From Sitta carolinensis (taxonomy: Eukaryota; Chordata; Aves; Passeriformes; Sittidae), in contig CM063288.1 of the NCBI GenBank assembly GCA_032173965.1, positions 19,131,501-19,195,500 on the forward strand: a DNA stretch of 64,000 nucleotides, read 5' to 3'. The notes under the pieces are model-generated. The model saw nothing but the letters and a program-made list of their open reading frames with translations. It did not search any database and was not told where the DNA came from. The translations under genes and the position numbers were made by a program. Each line of letters starts with the position of its first letter. Position 1 is the first letter of the stretch. Below are positions 62,697 through 64,000 of this stretch, piece after piece.

Positions 62697-62830
62697 TCAT
62701 GCAGACTGTTTATATGATAAAGCAGTGAAAGCTTTTCTGATGTTGGCAACAAATGCAGAAAAATTGTTAGTTTCTCTCAGTTTGAGCTGTAACTCTGCAA
62801 TACAGTCCAGAGGAGGAGTACAGGAAGTCA
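62697..62830 (-). CDS. SPC25: SPC25 terminal coding exon
   Basis: The acceptor is TTTTAG on the minus strand (complement of 62831-62836). The exon completes Val and encodes [20 protein letters not shown] followed by [23 protein letters not shown], then TGA. The NNFSAF and RKAFTA blocks are diagnostic for SPC25. The end ALSYKQSA is a few residues longer than the human ATVYN. A minus-strand poly(A) signal follows about 100 nt downstream. Confidence 0.94.
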
Positions 62831-63864
62831 CTAAAATGACAAATTTGCAAAAGGTTAGACTACTATTAAAAAAAAAAAAAATCAATATCAGTGGTTTTCT
62901 GCATCTGTGAAATACTAATGTAGCTTCTTGTCTTTTTATGTTTTAGCTTCCACCTGCATTATTTTTGACTAGCCTCATTTTCTTTCAGCAAAGAGAAAGC
63001 CTCAAAGAACATAACAGGTTTTTGATTTACTGACCTCCCACTCAGTGCTGTGCTCCTACCTGGGTTGTTACAGCAATTCCCAGGAATCCATAGCCTGCTC
63101 AAAAACTGCAATACATTCCTAAACCATTTTGTTGCTCTGCAGGCCAAGCAGACTGTAAACTGATGTAGCCCAGCATGTGACAGACTTTTAGCTTCAACAG
63201 TTTAAATCTGAATTAGTAAAATCAGAAATCTGTTCAGTTCATACCTAGAGGCATGGCAGAGCCCCAGCAGTATCTAAAAGCTATCCAGCACTCAAATTCT
63301 GTAACTGAAGTAAGATCCATATAGCCAAATCAGCTTTGAGATCCAAAAGGCTGTGCCCTTACAGAAGGGGAATGCTGGATTTCAAGTTTTATTCTTTCAT
63401 CTCTGTCACCCTTTTTCTGCCATCTAGGCTTCTGGAACAAGTTGAAATGTGCCTGTCAGCATACACACCCACTGTAGCAGAAACAAACTACAAAATGAAG
63501 CATCCTTTTCTTTGTATATCCTCCTTCTCCTGCTTTGCTTGATACAAAGTAAACAGCATCTCCCCAGATGGAGGGCAGTGAAGATCAGCAGTTGTATTTT
63601 CATGCAAGTTAACAAGACAAACATAATTAAAGAAACAATATTACCATTGCAAGATTTTTCATTCTGAAATTGGAAGGTAGAAGACTACAACTAAACTGCA
63701 CTTTACCCCTCTCCTTTTTTCAAAAGGATTCAGTGCTCTTATTTAAATATTCAAAATTCACATACCTTCATAGTCCCCTTGTTCATTTATGGAAAGGGTA
63801 CACATGTATGGCTTGTCAGGATCTTTATGGTCAATGTGTCTGAATATAAACTGTAATTGCTCAT
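62697..63864 (-). CDS. SPC25: SPC25 (NDC80 kinetochore complex subunit), last two coding exons
   Basis: SPC25 pairs with SPC24 to form the centromere-facing end of the NDC80 complex, which couples kinetochores to microtubules. The minus strand carries two exons, 63766-63864 and 62697-62830, joined in frame through a split Val codon and ending in TGA (62697-62699). Together they encode 76 C-terminal residues of the RWD globular domain. LQFIFRHID and [19 protein letters not shown] match the recalled human LQFIFTNID and RKTNNFSAFLANVRKAFTA. The coiled coil and N-terminus lie beyond position 64,000. The gene converges on CERS6. Confidence 0.94.
63766..63864 (-). CDS. SPC25: SPC25 penultimate coding exon
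   Basis: On the minus strand this 99-nt exon has acceptor tgttttag-like sequence (complement of 63865-63866) and donor GTATGTG (63761-63765). It encodes [20 protein letters not shown] followed by [12 protein letters not shown], plus split codons at both ends. The human counterpart has EKLQFIFTNID and LNEARDYE. It forms beta strands of the RWD fold. Confidence 0.92.
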
Positions 63865-64000
63865 CTAAAATAAACACAAACAGAATTAATTAACACCATT
63901 GACCTCTGTTGCAGAGTCAAAATAATGACTAAAAATCACAATACTAAGTTAGTTTCAATTAATATTCTTAGAACACTGACAAATTAAGCAACCCTGGTCT

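Noticed and set aside
1..64000. CRISPR arrays, operons, Shine-Dalgarno sites, tRNA or rRNA genes, or a new multi-gene system.
   Set aside because: The window is animal chromosomal DNA made mainly of introns and repeats. No such structures were seen, and the only supported genes are CERS6 and SPC25.

Overview
The window is vertebrate, almost certainly avian, chromosomal DNA. The evidence is CR1 LINE fragments with typical avian 3' ends, an avian endogenous-retrovirus LTR, AT-rich introns, and a CERS6-SPC25 gene neighbourhood. It is not prokaryotic, and nearly all of the short open reading frames are chance ORFs in introns or repeats.

Layout. Positions 1 to 49,213 (+ strand) hold the 3' part of a ceramide synthase gene, CERS6. 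Seven constitutive coding exons are present (7395-7452, 21619-21669, 24252-24344, 30468-30596, 33950-34056, 46747-46903, 49052-49213). A 24-nt alternative microexon (47931-47954) is also readable. All have AG acceptors and GT donors, and the reading frame is continuous across every junction. The exons for the N-terminus, the first membrane helix and the Hox-like region lie upstream of the window, so the protein starts at the tryptophan equivalent to human residue 137. After the CERS6 stop comes its 3' UTR, then about 12 kb without a recognisable gene. The last two coding exons of SPC25 follow on the minus strand (63766-63864 and 62697-62830), so the two genes are convergent.

The genes have unrelated jobs. 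CERS6 is an ER-membrane N-acyltransferase that makes ceramide. SPC25 is a subunit of the NDC80 outer-kinetochore complex. Their adjacency is a syntenic marker. In mammals NOSTRIN lies between them, and I find no trace of it in the 13.5 kb gap here.

Repeats: CR1 fragments at about 13.8, 35.6-36.4, 46.1-46.2 and 51.8-52.5 kb; an ERV LTR at 36.4-37.0 kb; several homopolymer and microsatellite tracts. Non-coding points of note: a compact CpG-rich tract with a CTCF-like core (45.76-45.87 kb), an ETS/CRE composite motif (37.55 kb), a set of exact inverted repeats (29.31-29.47 kb), and a microsatellite beside a splice acceptor (30.4 kb). I found no CRISPR array, operon, tRNA, rRNA or new multi-gene system.
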